From Anatilimnocola aggregata (GTDB lineage Bacteria; Planctomycetota; Planctomycetia; Pirellulales; Pirellulaceae): a stretch of 64,000 nt of DNA. This document shows, one piece after another, positions 53,378 to 62,790 of this stretch. Within the stretch, counting starts at the first letter, position 1. Each line of letters begins with the position of its first letter. A program made the position numbers and the translations under genes. The notes beneath the pieces are model-generated. The model saw only the letters and a program-made list of their open reading frames with translations, had not been told where the DNA came from and did no database searches. Location of the stretch: contig NZ_CP036274.1 in NCBI RefSeq assembly GCF_007747655.1, forward strand, positions 8,184,001 through 8,248,000. The letters run 5' to 3'.

Positions 53378-53731
53378 TCATCCCTGGTGCAGGTTCTCCT
53401 TGGCCGTGAGCAGGATGAGGTCGCGGATCTGCTCCGGTGTGTTCGGCCGGCCCCGCTTCCGCTTCTTCGGTTTCTGCTTCTTCTCGGCACGGATCCAGCC
53501 CAGGATGGTGGACGGCGCCACGATCGTCGTCAGCTGCCTCAGGACCTTGCCGCCGAGCTTCTGGGCAAACTTGACCAAGCGATTTCGTTCCTTGAGGGTG
53601 ACCGTGATGCGTTTCGGCAACTTTGACCGGAGAATCTGGTTCTCGACCTTCAGATATTTGATCTGGCGGGCCAGTTCTTTCTGCGTGGAGCCGGCGATCA
53701 CGAGCAGCAGGGACCGAAAGACGTTGGTCAT
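53378..53731 (-). pseudogene. Integrase-type transposase, 5' fragment
   Basis: ATG 53731 starts MTNVFRSLLLVIAGSTQKEL then ARQIKYLKVENQILRSKLPKR and a basic linker (KPKKRKRGRPNTPEQIRDLIL), the N-terminal part of planctomycete rve-type transposases. It stops at LLTAKENLHQG, before the catalytic core, so the remainder is lost. The frame is open further upstream to 53812, but those codons belong to the IS630 element that landed right in front of the start. A shorter, frameshifted copy of this start is at 59638-59702. Confidence 0.75.
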
Positions 53732-53738
53732 CGAATTA

Positions 53739-54891
53739 TACGCATCCCAGGTTGAAATAGCGCGCATCCTATTGCGCCAGCGCAGTCTACCCAGCATGAT
53801 AGGGCAGCCCATTCAGTGTGGAGGTTGCCTTGGACGTGCATTTGCATTTGTCGCTCGAAGAGTTGGTTCGGCGGGAGCGAGTCGAGAAGGATGCGGCGCA
53901 GTCGAAGCGATTGCGGATTGTGATTCTGGCGATCGGTGGGTGGACGGCTCCGGCGATTGCGATGTCGGTGGGTCTGTCGCGGCGAGTTTGTCAGCGGTGG
54001 GTTTATCGCTTCAATGAATTCGGGCTCGCGGGTTTGGATGATCGTCGCGGAGCAGAACCCAAGCCGACGCTCACACCCGAGCAGCAAGTGCAAGTTTGCG
54101 AGCGGCTCGAAGCTGGGGCGACGCTCGCGGATGAGGTGTGTTCGCTGCGCGGCGTCGATGTGCAGCGGATTCTCGCCGAAGAGTTTGGCGTGCTCCGTTC
54201 GCTGGCCGCGGTTTATCATTTGTTGCATCGGCTGGGCTATTCCTATTTGACTCCGCGGCCTCGTCATCGGCGGTCGAATCCCGCAGCGCAAGAGCAATTT
54301 AAGCGGGAACTGCCGGCGCGTTTGCAAGCCCTGCGCACCGAGCATGTCGGCAAGAGCGTGCGGGTTTACTTTCAAGATGAGTCGCGTTTTGGCCAACATG
54401 GAACGACCACAAATGTGTGAGCTCGTCGCGGCTCACGACCGACGGCCGTGCGGCAGACCGAATACAAATATCTGTGGGTGCTCGGTGCCGTTTGTCCGGA
54501 GACGGGCCACTCCGATGGTCTGCTCAGTCCGCACCTGAACACGAAGATCGTCAACATCTTCTTGCAGCAGTTCTCGCAAACGCTGACCGCCAATGAACAC
54601 GCCGCGCTGATCTGGGATGGTGCCGGCTTTCACACCAGCAGCGAGTTGAACGTGCCCGCAAACGTGACCATCATTCAACTGCCGGCCTACAGCCCGGAAC
54701 TCAATCCGATCGAAAATCTCTGGCACTATTTGAAGAGCCACTACTGGTCAAATCGGGCCTACGCAGACTACGCCGACCTGGAAACCTCGGCGATCAAAGC
54801 CTGGCAACTCGCCGTCCTCGACCCGGATCTGATGAAAACCGTGTGCGCCGCACCCTACGCCGACGGCGCTACTTTGAAGTAGGATGCGTAT
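53739..54891 (+). mobile_element. IS630-family insertion sequence, inactivated
   Basis: About 1153 bp with inverted ends: TACGCATCC at the left and GGATGCGTA at the right, with partial pairing continuing inside (about 25 bp). TA flanks both sides (53737-53738 and 54892-54893), the IS630/Tc1 target. The insertion point is confirmed by the uninterrupted homologous sequence at 59701-59715 (CATCGAATTACACTGG). The single transposase gene carries a nonsense codon. Confidence 0.85.
53818..54882 (+). pseudogene. IS630-family transposase with one in-frame TGA
   Basis: The two halves (to 54417 and from 54421) are in the same frame. Between TTTNV and ARRGSRP a TGA (54418-54420) replaces what is normally TGG (Trp) in this family. 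The helix-turn-helix (APAIAMSVGLSRRVCQRWVY), first Asp (YFQDESRFGQHG), second Asp (IWDGAGFHTS) and Glu (YSPELNPIENLWHYLKS) are all intact. A single point mutation thus inactivated an otherwise complete protein of about 355 aa. Confidence 0.88.
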
Positions 54892-55455
54892 TACAATGGA
54901 TTTGACGCAGCGAAATGATGGGAGTGCTTTCTTTTTTGCACCCCGCCGGGACCGTCGGCCATTTGAAACGTATCGCGCGTTAGGTCGATGTGCTGGAGCG
55001 ACGTTGCTCAATCGCATCCGAGAGCGCAGAGAATGCGCGCCGCTGTTAACCCGATGCCTAAAAAGTTCGAAGAGGGTTGCGACCGTTTCGGACACCGATC
55101 GGGACTCGGAATCAGCAATTACCGCTCTCACAACCACTTATGAAAATCGAAAAAGAGAGTACTGTCACGTAGAGGGTTGTGCACAGGGAGGTGGTTAACA
55201 GCCCATCTTCACAGACGGCTTTCGAATCATTCTCTCGGCTGTTAACCCGAGGCCAAAACTAGAGACTGGGGTATCCGGCCGAACTCTCCTCATTACCGCT
55301 TAACACAAAACCGCGTCCCTATCTGAGACGACAAACAGATATCGCGTTTAGTAGGAGAGTCCCGACCAGGGAGGTCGTGACGTTGGACCATGCGCAGAAG
55401 CTGCACGATCTGACGGGGACCGTGAACAGCACGCGGTTCTTCCGCTGGACGGCCG
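54892..55455. repeat. Copy 1 of a duplicated palindrome-rich non-coding block
   Basis: No gene recognised. Together with 53630-53738 on the other side of the IS630 element it matches 59620-60064. Shared parts are the stretch GGGAGTGC..TTCTTTTTTGCACCCC, an inverted repeat GGTTAACAGCC / GGCTGTTAACC (55193-55203 and 55237-55247), and a longer pair ACTCTCCT / AGGAGAGT (about 55284 and 55354). Copy 1 has about 170 bp not found in copy 2, including another GTTAAC at 55044-55049. Confidence 0.7.
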
Positions 55456-55629
55456 GTGCGCGATGCTGCCGAGGTCACGCGTATTTACTCGACGATTTGC
55501 CAGCTGTGCCCGTTACTGAAAAACGACGTCTGCGGAATGTGTGGCTGCAGATGCACTGGCGTGGTCAGCATCACGAACAAGATCGCAATGGCCACCGAGC
55601 ATTGTCCGCTTGATTCACCGAAGTGGTGA
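55456..55629 (+). CDS. Cys-rich small zinc-binding-like peptide (57 aa), possibly a 5'-truncated gene
   Basis: GTG 55456 reads VRDAAEVTRIYSTICQLCPL then LKNDVCGMCGCRCTGVVSIT and ends NKIAMATEHCPLDSPKW. The pattern C..CP.......C..CGC.......K..MATE.CPL..W is one I know from the C-termini of small planctomycete and phage proteins, probably a zinc-binding fold. A stop lies upstream in frame, so either this is a minimal peptide or the front part is lost by frameshift. No ribosome site is clear. Confidence 0.5.
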   Translation: MRDAAEVTRIYSTICQLCPLLKNDVCGMCGCRCTGVVSITNKIAMATEHCPLDSPKW

Positions 55630-55862
55630 ACTTGTTCACGGAGAGATGCGACCGGATCGTCTCGCCGCGATCACTTCACCTACGGCCGCACTGTCCTCGA
55701 ACCGCTTGGCTACGCCGGGTCTGCCACGGGATCTTCGCCATCGAGTCGAACGTGCAAGACTGGTTTCCGCGTGCATATGATCGGGGGAATGAACCAAGTT
55801 GCATCCTCGGCCTGTGTTACCCCCGACTTGAGGAGTACAATGCAGCGTTGGCTAATGAGTAA
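55623..55862 (+). CDS. Hypothetical frame ending at a terminator (uncertain)
   Basis: 79 codons, starting GTG 55623, ending IFAIESNVQDWFPRAYDRGN..YPRLEEYNAALANE immediately before a strong terminator at 55863. The last 25 residues look protein-like; the first half (RIVSPRSLHLRPHCPRTAW) does not. It may be the end of a decayed gene. Low confidence. Confidence 0.3.
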   Translation: MVNLFTERCDRIVSPRSLHLRPHCPRTAWLRRVCHGIFAIESNVQDWFPRAYDRGNEPSCILGLCYPRLEEYNAALANE

Positions 55863-55910
55863 GCCGACGTAGTGGACGACCCCTGGGTGTTCCGCCACGT
55901 CGGCTTTTTT
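55863..55910 (+). terminator. Rho-independent terminator
   Basis: GCCGAC-GTA-GTGG pairs with CCACGTCGGC around a loop, with a three-base bulge, followed by TTTTTT. It separates the upstream relics from the response regulator gene. Confidence 0.75.
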
Positions 55911-55944
55911 ATCGTCGGTACCCAACACAACAGGGAGAATACCG

Positions 55945-56346
55945 GTGATAGACACAAACATCTTGTTGGTTGACGACGACTCGGACACCTGCGATTCGAT
56001 GTCGGACGTGTTCTTAGATCTCGGCTACACGGTGGATACGGCCCACGATGGTGCAAGTGCCTTGGAATTGTCCGGGGGCCATCATTACCGTTTGGCGCTG
56101 CTTGACTACAACATGCCCGACATGGACGGCCTGGAACTCTGCCGACGCTTGAAGAACATGCAGCCAAACATCGTGGTTGCACTGATAACCGGCTTCACTT
56201 CCATCACCACCACGGGAGAGGCAGCCGAGGCGGGGATTAGGTGTTCGTTCCTAAAGCCAATCAATTTCTCATTGCTGATGCCGCTTGTGGAAAAAATTGT
56301 CGGAAACTTTGTTTTTCGGCGTTTGGGATCAGATGTCCCAACGTAA
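55945..56346 (+). CDS. Response regulator, receiver domain only
   Basis: 133 aa from GTG 55945, with AGGGAG 9-14 bases upstream. A CheY-like receiver: acidic pocket D10-D12 (LLVDDDSD), phospho-acceptor D54 (LLDYNMPDMDG), T82 (LITGF) and K104 (FLKP). No output domain follows, so it should work as a phosphorelay or protein-protein partner. No kinase gene is adjacent; the histidine kinase at the right end of the window is 7 kb away and a possible but unproven partner. Confidence 0.9.
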   Translation: MIDTNILLVDDDSDTCDSMSDVFLDLGYTVDTAHDGASALELSGGHHYRLALLDYNMPDMDGLELCRRLKNMQPNIVVALITGFTSITTTGEAAEAGIRCSFLKPINFSLLMPLVEKIVGNFVFRRLGSDVPT

Positions 56347-56742
56347 CCTTGCGGCAAAAATGGCGAACTGAAGTCAGTAACCAATCTGGCTATTGCCCAA
56401 GGCGGTGGTGCTTTGTGAAGTCATCCGCAGCTGCCGAGGATGAACCTGCGAATTATACTCTGGCCCTCTTCTTAATTAGTCGCGCAGGCGATCAATCTGC
56501 CCGCTTTGGTTGACAGTTCTTTAAGTCAGCTTTGCACTTCCTAGCAATTCCCGAAGCTTTGCGAGCATATCGCAACGAATTTGGCATTCTTAGCTTGCAA
56601 TCGATCACTTAGCCATTTAACGCCGCGGGCATCCGAAGTCTCCTCTAAAGTTTGGCAGATCTGAGGTTTTCGAGAGGCTGGATGACGCAGGGCGAGTAAG
56701 ATTCAGACCATATACACGGCTCACTGCATGGGAGAGCTAATT
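56347..56742. other. Gene-free gap of about 400 bp
   Basis: It lies between the response regulator and the PQQ-type protein and should contain the latter's promoter. No gene, hairpin or repeat stood out. Confidence 0.4.
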
Positions 56743-59274
56743 ATGACAATTGACCGAATCTGTTTACGAAGCATCGCTCTGTTTATCGCAGGTTTTCTCC
56801 CGCCACCCGGCTTGGCTGCCGATTGGCCGCAGTTCATGCGAAACAGTGAGCATACGGGGGACGCGGCAGAGGAAGCGTTGCAACTTCCTCTCGGCCTCGC
56901 GACCTGTGTGCGACTGGACGACGCGATTACCACTTCGCCGGCCGTCGTGAATGGTACGGTCTTTGTCGTCGATCAAATGGGAACCGCATATGCCATTGAT
57001 CCAATTGAAAGCAAAATCCTGTGGCAATCTTCTCCCGACGGCAATCGTGCGATGGGTGGCAATACGTCATCTGTCTGCGTTGCACGCGGACGAGTTTACT
57101 ATGGCACCACTGCCGGCCGGCTGCACGTGCTCGACGCCAAAGACGGAAGGCTGATTAAAAGCTTCGACGTTGGCTGGCCGATTCTGGGTGCAGCGGTGTT
57201 TGCGAACGATTCCATTTACCTGCAATCGGTCGGGGCGATAGTGCATTGCTTCGACCTCAATGGCACCGAACGCTGGCGCTGGGATCACTACAAGTCGTAT
57301 CAAGACCCGAAGACCAACAAGCTCGCCTCGGGTTTTCCCGGAAGCTTTCACGATCCGCATTATGCCGGCGGAGAGGTGGCAGTCGCAGGGAACCGCGTCG
57401 TCGTGAACATGGGCTGGGATTTGTACTGCCTGAAGGACCAAGGGGAAAAGCCCGAGATGGTTTGGTGCAATCGCGCGCCGCTGGGTAAGGATCCCGGCAT
57501 TGCGATGGGCCCCGCGATCAACGGTGAGTGGGTCTATGTAGGTCATCCAGGAACGGATCAGTTCGGCGGGTTCATGCGTGTTCGGCTTGCCGACGGCGGT
57601 TTTGATCCGAAAGTAGATTTCCGTTCAAGCGGGTATCCCGGTTCCGTGTGGGCGGTGTTCGCTACACCAGCTGTGCGCGAGGGGACTGCGTATGTGCCGA
57701 CGCATTACATGGGCGTACACGCGTGGAACTTCGACAAGCACCAGGCACTTTGGGCGGCTCGGACGGATAATACGCTCGATCAGTCGAAATTTACATCGTG
57801 CATTTCGTCCCCGGCGCTGACTCGCGGGCATTGTGTGTTCGGCACGATCACCGGCGAACTGCACGTCATCGCTGTCGAATCGACTGGAGGTTGGCCGCAG
57901 TTCAGGCCGACCCCATTCACGTTCAAAACGCCACTCGGGCGGCCCATTGGCTCGTCGCCAATCGCATGCGGCGGCGCGGTCTATTTCGGCTGCGACGACG
58001 GCTATTTATATGGACTGAAAGCAGGCGGCAAGCTCCAATTGCCGCAACCCAGGAATGACCTACACGCGGTCCGCTCGCGCGCCGTTCCGGCGACCGGTAG
58101 TTCTTACGGCGCGCCGGTTGCCAGCATGGATCAGGCGAATACCGGCTGCGTTGACGACCCGCGATTGAAACCGCCGCTCCGCTTGCGGTGGGCAACGCGA
58201 CCCTTCGATCTACGCGTGCAGATGAGCGCGGATGAGGACAGCCTCTATTTCATTTCCGAGGCTGGGACTTTCGCCGCCCTCGAACAAGCCACTGGTCGAA
58301 TTCGCTGGCGCCAACGACTCAATAGCCCGATCGGCGGCTGGCAGCAATTGTTGCTCGACCGGGGCCAGTTATTCGTTACTCGCAGCACGTCTGCTCTCCG
58401 CGCGCGAAAGCCTGAAGAAGGAGGTTCCGCCTTCAACGCTTTCGACGCGAAAACTGGCCAACTCCTCTGGCAAGCCGAGTGGGGTTCACTGCAAGGTACT
58501 TGCCGCACTTCGCCGGTAATTGTCGGCGACGTCGTAGCAGGAATCACTTTGGAAGGGAGTCCGCCAAAACCGCGAGCCCGCGCCTTTCACGCGGAAACGG
58601 GCGCAGCACTCTGGTCGCTCGACTTGCCCGGCAACGCCAAGCTTATGGCCGGCGGCACCTGCGTGCTCGATGGCAAAATGATCTTTTCTTGCGGCCAGAC
58701 TTGGGGCGCCGGACTTGGCGCCACAGTCGTGGTCGAGCCCGGGACGGGTAAGGTTCTCTGGGAAACTACCGAACACCATATTCACGGCTACGGCAGACCG
58801 GCGGGCCGCGATGGTTTGATCTATCTCGGCGGACAGTCGGGCGCTCCGATGGTATGTCTTTCGGTCTTCGATGGTAGCTTGAAGTGGAAGGTCGATATGG
58901 TGAGCTATTCTCACAGCCCGTCGCTCGGCCAAGATTTTTTCGTCACGCGCAGTTATGGCGGGCACGGAATCCTCCGCGAGTTAGCCAGCGGCAAGCCAAT
59001 CATCCGCAATGGCCGCGAAGCCCTGGGCGGCTGCCCGGACCATTCTTGTTCACCGGTGTTGCTAACGACCGGGCGGATTTCGTATGCAGTCAGCTCCAGC
59101 GGCTTGTATGCCCGCAACGTCGATTCGGGCGAAATTATTTGGCAGAGCCTGGGCTTCGCTCCGCGGGCCTGCACCACACCGATCGCCGCCAACGGCCGGC
59201 TGTTTTTCAGCCCGAATGTAAACAATTCGATTTATTGCTTTGAACCGCTTGGCGTGCAGCGGGACCAGCCATAG
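56743..59274 (+). CDS. Secreted PQQ-type beta-propeller protein
   Basis: 843 aa from ATG 56743 (GGAGAG spaced six bases upstream); an in-frame ATG at 56728 overlaps that ribosome site and is less likely. The N-terminus is a signal peptide (ICLRSIALFIAGFLPPPGLAADW). Many blades follow with the PQQ-like pattern (GTVFVVDQMGTAYAIDPIESKILWQ, GRVYYGTTAGRLHVLDAKDGRLI), in two sets separated near residue 460 by a Pro/Arg linker. Planctomycetes have many such outer propellers of unknown ligand; actual PQQ binding is unlikely. A start with WPQFMRN.EHTG is typical. It ends 1.4 kb before the kai operon. Confidence 0.88.
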   Translation: MTIDRICLRSIALFIAGFLPPPGLAADWPQFMRNSEHTGDAAEEALQLPLGLATCVRLDDAITTSPAVVNGTVFVVDQMGTAYAIDPIESKILWQSSPDGNRAMGGNTSSVCVARGRVYYGTTAGRLHVLDAKDGRLIKSFDVGWPILGAAVFANDSIYLQSVGAIVHCFDLNGTERWRWDHYKSYQDPKTNKLASGFPGSFHDPHYAGGEVAVAGNRVVVNMGWDLYCLKDQGEKPEMVWCNRAPLGKDPGIAMGPAINGEWVYVGHPGTDQFGGFMRVRLADGGFDPKVDFRSSGYPGSVWAVFATPAVREGTAYVPTHYMGVHAWNFDKHQALWAARTDNTLDQSKFTSCISSPALTRGHCVFGTITGELHVIAVESTGGWPQFRPTPFTFKTPLGRPIGSSPIACGGAVYFGCDDGYLYGLKAGGKLQLPQPRNDLHAVRSRAVPATGSSYGAPVASMDQANTGCVDDPRLKPPLRLRWATRPFDLRVQMSADEDSLYFISEAGTFAALEQATGRIRWRQRLNSPIGGWQQLLLDRGQLFVTRSTSALRARKPEEGGSAFNAFDAKTGQLLWQAEWGSLQGTCRTSPVIVGDVVAGITLEGSPPKPRARAFHAETGAALWSLDLPGNAKLMAGGTCVLDGKMIFSCGQTWGAGLGATVVVEPGTGKVLWETTEHHIHGYGRPAGRDGLIYLGGQSGAPMVCLSVFDGSLKWKVDMVSYSHSPSLGQDFFVTRSYGGHGILRELASGKPIIRNGREALGGCPDHSCSPVLLTTGRISYAVSSSGLYARNVDSGEIIWQSLGFAPRACTTPIAANGRLFFSPNVNNSIYCFEPLGVQRDQP

Positions 59275-59401
59275 CTCACTCGTCCCTCGCATTAAGTCGA
59301 TAGTTTCTGTGCGGCTCGAATATGACCGAATCAGAAGCAAGGTATTCTCATGAGCGTGACGCAAATCCGGCGAGACTTTCATCATCACTTCGGATCGAGT
59401 C

Positions 59402-59569
59402 ATGGGCGAACTCCCAAGCAAGCAGGCGCCGAATAAACCGCTGCTCGAAATGTTTCAAGTTTGGACTGACGATGACTGGTCACTTTCGATAGATGCCGCC
59501 ACCATCTTTTCCGAACTCGATGCGGCCGACGACTACCTCAGGGCGAATTTTAATCGAGTGATGGGTTAA
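59402..59569 (+). CDS. Small acidic protein (55 aa), hypothetical
   Basis: ATG 59402 reads MGELPSKQAPNKPLLEMFQV then WTDDDWSLSIDAATIFSELD and ends RANFNRVMG. The composition is acidic and protein-like and distinct from the surrounding repeats. No family or ribosome site is recognised. Confidence 0.4.
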   Translation: MGELPSKQAPNKPLLEMFQVWTDDDWSLSIDAATIFSELDAADDYLRANFNRVMG

Positions 59570-59619
59570 TCAACTCGCACTTCTGGTTTTTCTTTCTTCA
59601 CCTGACCTATTCTTCGGGC

Positions 59620-60064
59620 AGCAACGACGCTGGGAAGGCGGACCAGTTCTTTCTGCGTGGAACCGGCGATCATGAGCAGGAGTGACTGAAAACGTTGACC
59701 ATCGAATTACACTGGATTTCAGGCAGTGAATGAGGGGAGTGCGTTCTTTTTTGCACCCCGGGGGCACCATCGGCCATCTGAAACGTATATCGCTTTCGGT
59801 GGAAGTGCCGGATCGATGTTGCTGAATCGCATCTGAGAGCGCGATGGGATCATGCGACGCTAGAAATTCTCTTGGTGCCACGGTTAACAGCCCATCTTCA
59901 CAGACGGCTTTCGAATCATTCTCGAAGCTGTTAACCCGAGTTTAAATCTCACGACTGGGGTACCTGGCCGAACTCTCCTCATAACTGCTTAACACAAAAC
60001 CGCGTCCCAATCTGAGACGAAAAACAGAGAGCGCAGTTAGTAGGAGAGTCCCGACCGGGGAGCT
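59620..60064. repeat. Copy 2 of the duplicated palindrome-rich block, with empty IS630 site
   Basis: It corresponds to 53630-53738 plus 54892-55375. From the integrase-fragment start (59638-59702, now frameshifted) it continues straight across the site where copy 1 carries IS630 (TA at 59708-59709). It then shares the TTCTTTTTTGCACCCC stretch, the GGTTAACAGC / GCTGTTAACC palindrome (59882-59891 and 59927-59936) and the ACTCTCCT / AGGAGAGT pair. The copies differ at perhaps one base in eight, so the duplication is not recent. Confidence 0.75.
59638..59702 (-). pseudogene. Second integrase-type transposase scrap
   Basis: Read leftwards from ATG 59702 it gives MVNVFS and then, after a one-base shift, LLLMIAGSTQKELV. 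This matches the start of the fragment at 53731 (MTNVFRSLLLVIAGSTQKEL). Only about 20 codons remain. Confidence 0.6.
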
Positions 60065-60664
60065 TCTATTTCGGCCCTAACTTGGGCCGACCCAACGGTT
60101 AACGCGAAACGCCGGCCAGAGAGTTCTGCCGGCTATTGTCGTTTACGCGTTGCTCTGCAGGGGTTTACGGCGAGTGCCGAACTCTCTCCGGTGTTCCTAC
60201 CGCGCTCTCTATTTTTGCCCGGCGACCGATTTCTTCGCTACTCTCCCGCGAACTCTCTCCGCTCTCTGTTTTCGCCCGAAACTTGGTTAACAGTCTCGTT
60301 TGGTTTGGGGAACTAGTCGGGACGCAGATACTAACTGGAGAGCGCGGTGGCAGCTCCGGAGTGTCGGTCCGACGCACGCCAGATTTAATGATGAAGGTGT
60401 GAATGAGCGGCACTTTCAAGGCAAGCCATGCGGCTTTTTTTGGCCCCTGTTTAGCGGGCATGTAGGCTGAGCATTCACATTTCAGGCCAATTTCCGACCG
60501 AATCGATGCCCGCCCGGGTGAACCCGCGAACTTCGACGCGATTCTGCTGTTGAAGTTGCACCCCATGCGATATGATCACGCTGGGCGTAGCCAATTGAGG
60601 ACTCTGGATCTGAGGTGCGCTCCCGCCACACAGAGACGTGGTGTTCAGTAGTCATGAGAACCTA
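60065..60664. other. Non-coding region with repeated GAACTCTC motifs and GTTAAC sites
   Basis: No convincing gene. It contains a GCCGGC-CAGAGAGTTCT-GCCGGC hairpin (about 60111-60133), near-repeats CCGAACTCTCTCCGGTG and GCGAACTCTCTCCGCTC (about 60177 and 60249), many AGAGAG runs, and GTTAAC at 60098-60103 and 60286-60291. The last 200 bp should include the promoter of the kai operon. Confidence 0.5.
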
Positions 60665-62431
60665 ATGGCCCTAGCCACCGAACTTCAAACGCCCGTTATG
60701 CGCGGCCTTGCCAAGGCCCCAACGGGCATCCAAGGGTTAGATGAAATCACAGGAGGAGGTCTGCCGCGCGGACGACCGACACTTGTGTGCGGAAGTGCCG
60801 GCTGTGGCAAGACGCTGCTAGCGATGGAATTCCTGGTTCGCGGCGCGACCGAATTCGATGAACCCGGCGTGTTCATGTGTTTTGAAGAGACCACTCAGGA
60901 ACTGACGCAGAATTTGCGTTCGCTGGGCTTTGACTTGGACGAACTTGTCGAGCAAAAAAAGCTGGCGATGGATTTCGTGCGGGTCGAGCGAAATGAAATC
61001 GAAGAGACCGGCGAATATGACCTGGAAGGTCTGTTCGTGCGTCTTAATTACGCGATCGATGCGATCGGCGCCAAGCGGGTGGTGCTCGATACCGTGGAAG
61101 CGCTTTTCGGCGGTTTGTCCAATGTCGCCGTGCTGCGCGGCGAGCTTCGCCGCTTGTTTCGCTGGCTCAAGGACAAAGGAGTCACTGCTGTCATCACGGG
61201 CGAGCGCGGCGACGGGACACTCACTCGACACGGTCTGGAAGAGTATGTATCGGACTGTGTCATTCTTCTCGATCACCGGGTGACGGATCAGATGTCGACG
61301 CGGCGGTTGCGGATCATCAAGTATCGTGGCACCACGCATGAAACCAACGAATACCCGTTCCTGATCGACGAGGATGGTATCAGCGTTTTGCCCGTCACGT
61401 CGTTGGGATTGCTGCACAAAGCGAGCACCGAACGGATTTCGAGCGGCATTCCTCGGTTGGATGCGATGCTCGGCGGGGAGGGGTTTTACCGAGGCAGCAC
61501 GGTTTTGATGTCCGGCACCGCGGGGAGCGGCAAGAGCAGCATCGCCGCCCACTTCGCCGCTGCTGCGTGCAAGCGTGAGGAACGCTGCTTGTACTTCGCG
61601 TTCGAGGAATCGCCCGGGCAAATCCTACGCAATATGCGGTCGATTGGCATCGACCTGGAGCCTTGGGTGGAAAAGGGGCTGTTGCACTTTCATGCCAGCC
61701 GCGCTGCGATCCACGGCCTGGAAATGCACCTGTCAACCATTCACAAATTAGTCCGCGAGTTTAGGCCCCGCGTCGTGATCATGGATCCGGTTGGCAGCCT
61801 GACTGCGGTCGGGACGCGTCAGGATGCCAGCGTGATGCTCACCCGCTTGATCGACTTCCTCAAGATGCAGGGAATCACGGCGCTCCTCACGAGTCTGACG
61901 AGCGGGGAAGAGGCACTGGAGCAAACCGATGTCAATGTTTCGACGCTCATTGACACCTGGCTGCTGCTCCGTGATCTGGAACTCGATGGCGAGAGGAATC
62001 GCGTGATGTATGTCCTCAAATCGCGTGGCATGGCCCACTCCAACCAACTCCGCGAATTCTTGCTGACCGATCAAGGAGTCGAGTTACAAAACGTCTATCT
62101 CGGCGCCGAGGGTGTACTCACCGGCTCCGCGCGACAGACTCGCGAAGCCATCGAAAAGGCCGACAGTTTGCTCAGGCATCAAGAAATCGAAGCCAAACAG
62201 CGCGAGCGCGTCTTGAAGCGCGAAGCCCTCGCAGCCCGGATCACTGCCTTGCAAAAGGAATTCGAGGCCGAAGAAGAAGTGGCGAAGCGGGACATCGAAC
62301 AGGAAAATTCTCGCGAGGAAACCCATCGGCAGGATCGCGACCGAATGGGAATCAGCCGCCAAGGCGACAAGGTGCTCAAGGATGCCGAGCCCGCCGCTCG
62401 TTCCCACGAGACCCCACGGAGCCGCAAATGA
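60665..62431 (+). CDS. kaiC: KaiC-like ATPase with two RecA/KaiC domains and C-terminal coiled coil
   Basis: 588 aa from ATG 60665 (frame open from 60638). CI has Walker A GSAGCGKT (43-50) and the catalytic Glu pair in CFEET (74-75). CII has GTAGSGKSS (about 283) and AFEES (about 314). The KaiC autophosphorylation pair is conserved: [10 protein letters not shown] places Ser426-Thr427 where cyanobacterial KaiC has Ser431-Thr432. After CII comes about 80 residues of charged coiled coil ([20 protein letters not shown], then [16 protein letters not shown]), absent from cyanobacterial KaiC. It overlaps the first kaiB by four bases. No kaiA is present. It probably acts as a timing or stress-signalling ATPase with the downstream KaiB pair and kinase. 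Confidence 0.92.
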   Translation: MALATELQTPVMRGLAKAPTGIQGLDEITGGGLPRGRPTLVCGSAGCGKTLLAMEFLVRGATEFDEPGVFMCFEETTQELTQNLRSLGFDLDELVEQKKLAMDFVRVERNEIEETGEYDLEGLFVRLNYAIDAIGAKRVVLDTVEALFGGLSNVAVLRGELRRLFRWLKDKGVTAVITGERGDGTLTRHGLEEYVSDCVILLDHRVTDQMSTRRLRIIKYRGTTHETNEYPFLIDEDGISVLPVTSLGLLHKASTERISSGIPRLDAMLGGEGFYRGSTVLMSGTAGSGKSSIAAHFAAAACKREERCLYFAFEESPGQILRNMRSIGIDLEPWVEKGLLHFHASRAAIHGLEMHLSTIHKLVREFRPRVVIMDPVGSLTAVGTRQDASVMLTRLIDFLKMQGITALLTSLTSGEEALEQTDVNVSTLIDTWLLLRDLELDGERNRVMYVLKSRGMAHSNQLREFLLTDQGVELQNVYLGAEGVLTGSARQTREAIEKADSLLRHQEIEAKQRERVLKREALAARITALQKEFEAEEEVAKRDIEQENSREETHRQDRDRMGISRQGDKVLKDAEPAARSHETPRSRK

Positions 62432-62790
62432 AGACGACCACAAGCCAGGAAGGACCCGCCGGGGTTGGGGAAGAGACGGAAACTTGGGAACTGCGGCTGT
62501 ACATCGCCGGACAAACTCCGAAGTCCGTGGCCGCCTTTCGCAATCTCAAGAAGCTGTGCGAAGAACATCTGCCGGGCCGATACCAGATCGAGGTCATCGA
62601 CCTCATGCAGCATCCGCAATTGGCGGCCGGCGATCAGATCGTCGCGATCCCCACGCTAGTGCGCAGGTTGCCTGAACCGCTGCGGCGGATTGTCGGCGAC
62701 CTGTCGAATACGGAACGTACACTGGTTGGATTACAGCTGCGACTCGCGAAACCGCTCACAACGACTGAGGAGGGCTCCGATGCCCGCTGA
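62428..62790 (+). CDS. kaiB: KaiB-like protein 1
   Basis: 120 aa. After a 20-residue polar N-terminus the KaiB/thioredoxin-like fold reads [60 protein letters not shown] and [13 protein letters not shown]. All hallmark segments of KaiB are present. It starts within the kaiC stop (ATGA) and its 3' end overlaps the next kaiB by 11 bases, so all three are translationally coupled. Confidence 0.92.
   Translation: MKTTTSQEGPAGVGEETETWELRLYIAGQTPKSVAAFRNLKKLCEEHLPGRYQIEVIDLMQHPQLAAGDQIVAIPTLVRRLPEPLRRIVGDLSNTERTLVGLQLRLAKPLTTTEEGSDAR

Noticed and set aside
56728-56742. ATG 56728 as the start of the PQQ-type protein
   Set aside because: The ribosome site GGAGAG lies inside those codons and spaces properly to ATG 56743, which also starts a clean signal peptide.
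54892-60291. Integron attC sites in the GTTAAC palindromes
   Set aside because: The outer boxes do not match RYYYAAC and GTTRRRY, and no integrase of the integron type or cassette genes were found next to them.
60165-60566. 133-codon minus-strand frame before kaiC
   Set aside because: It is built from repetitive AGAGAG-type DNA and its translation (Glu/Ser/Arg repeats) does not resemble a protein.
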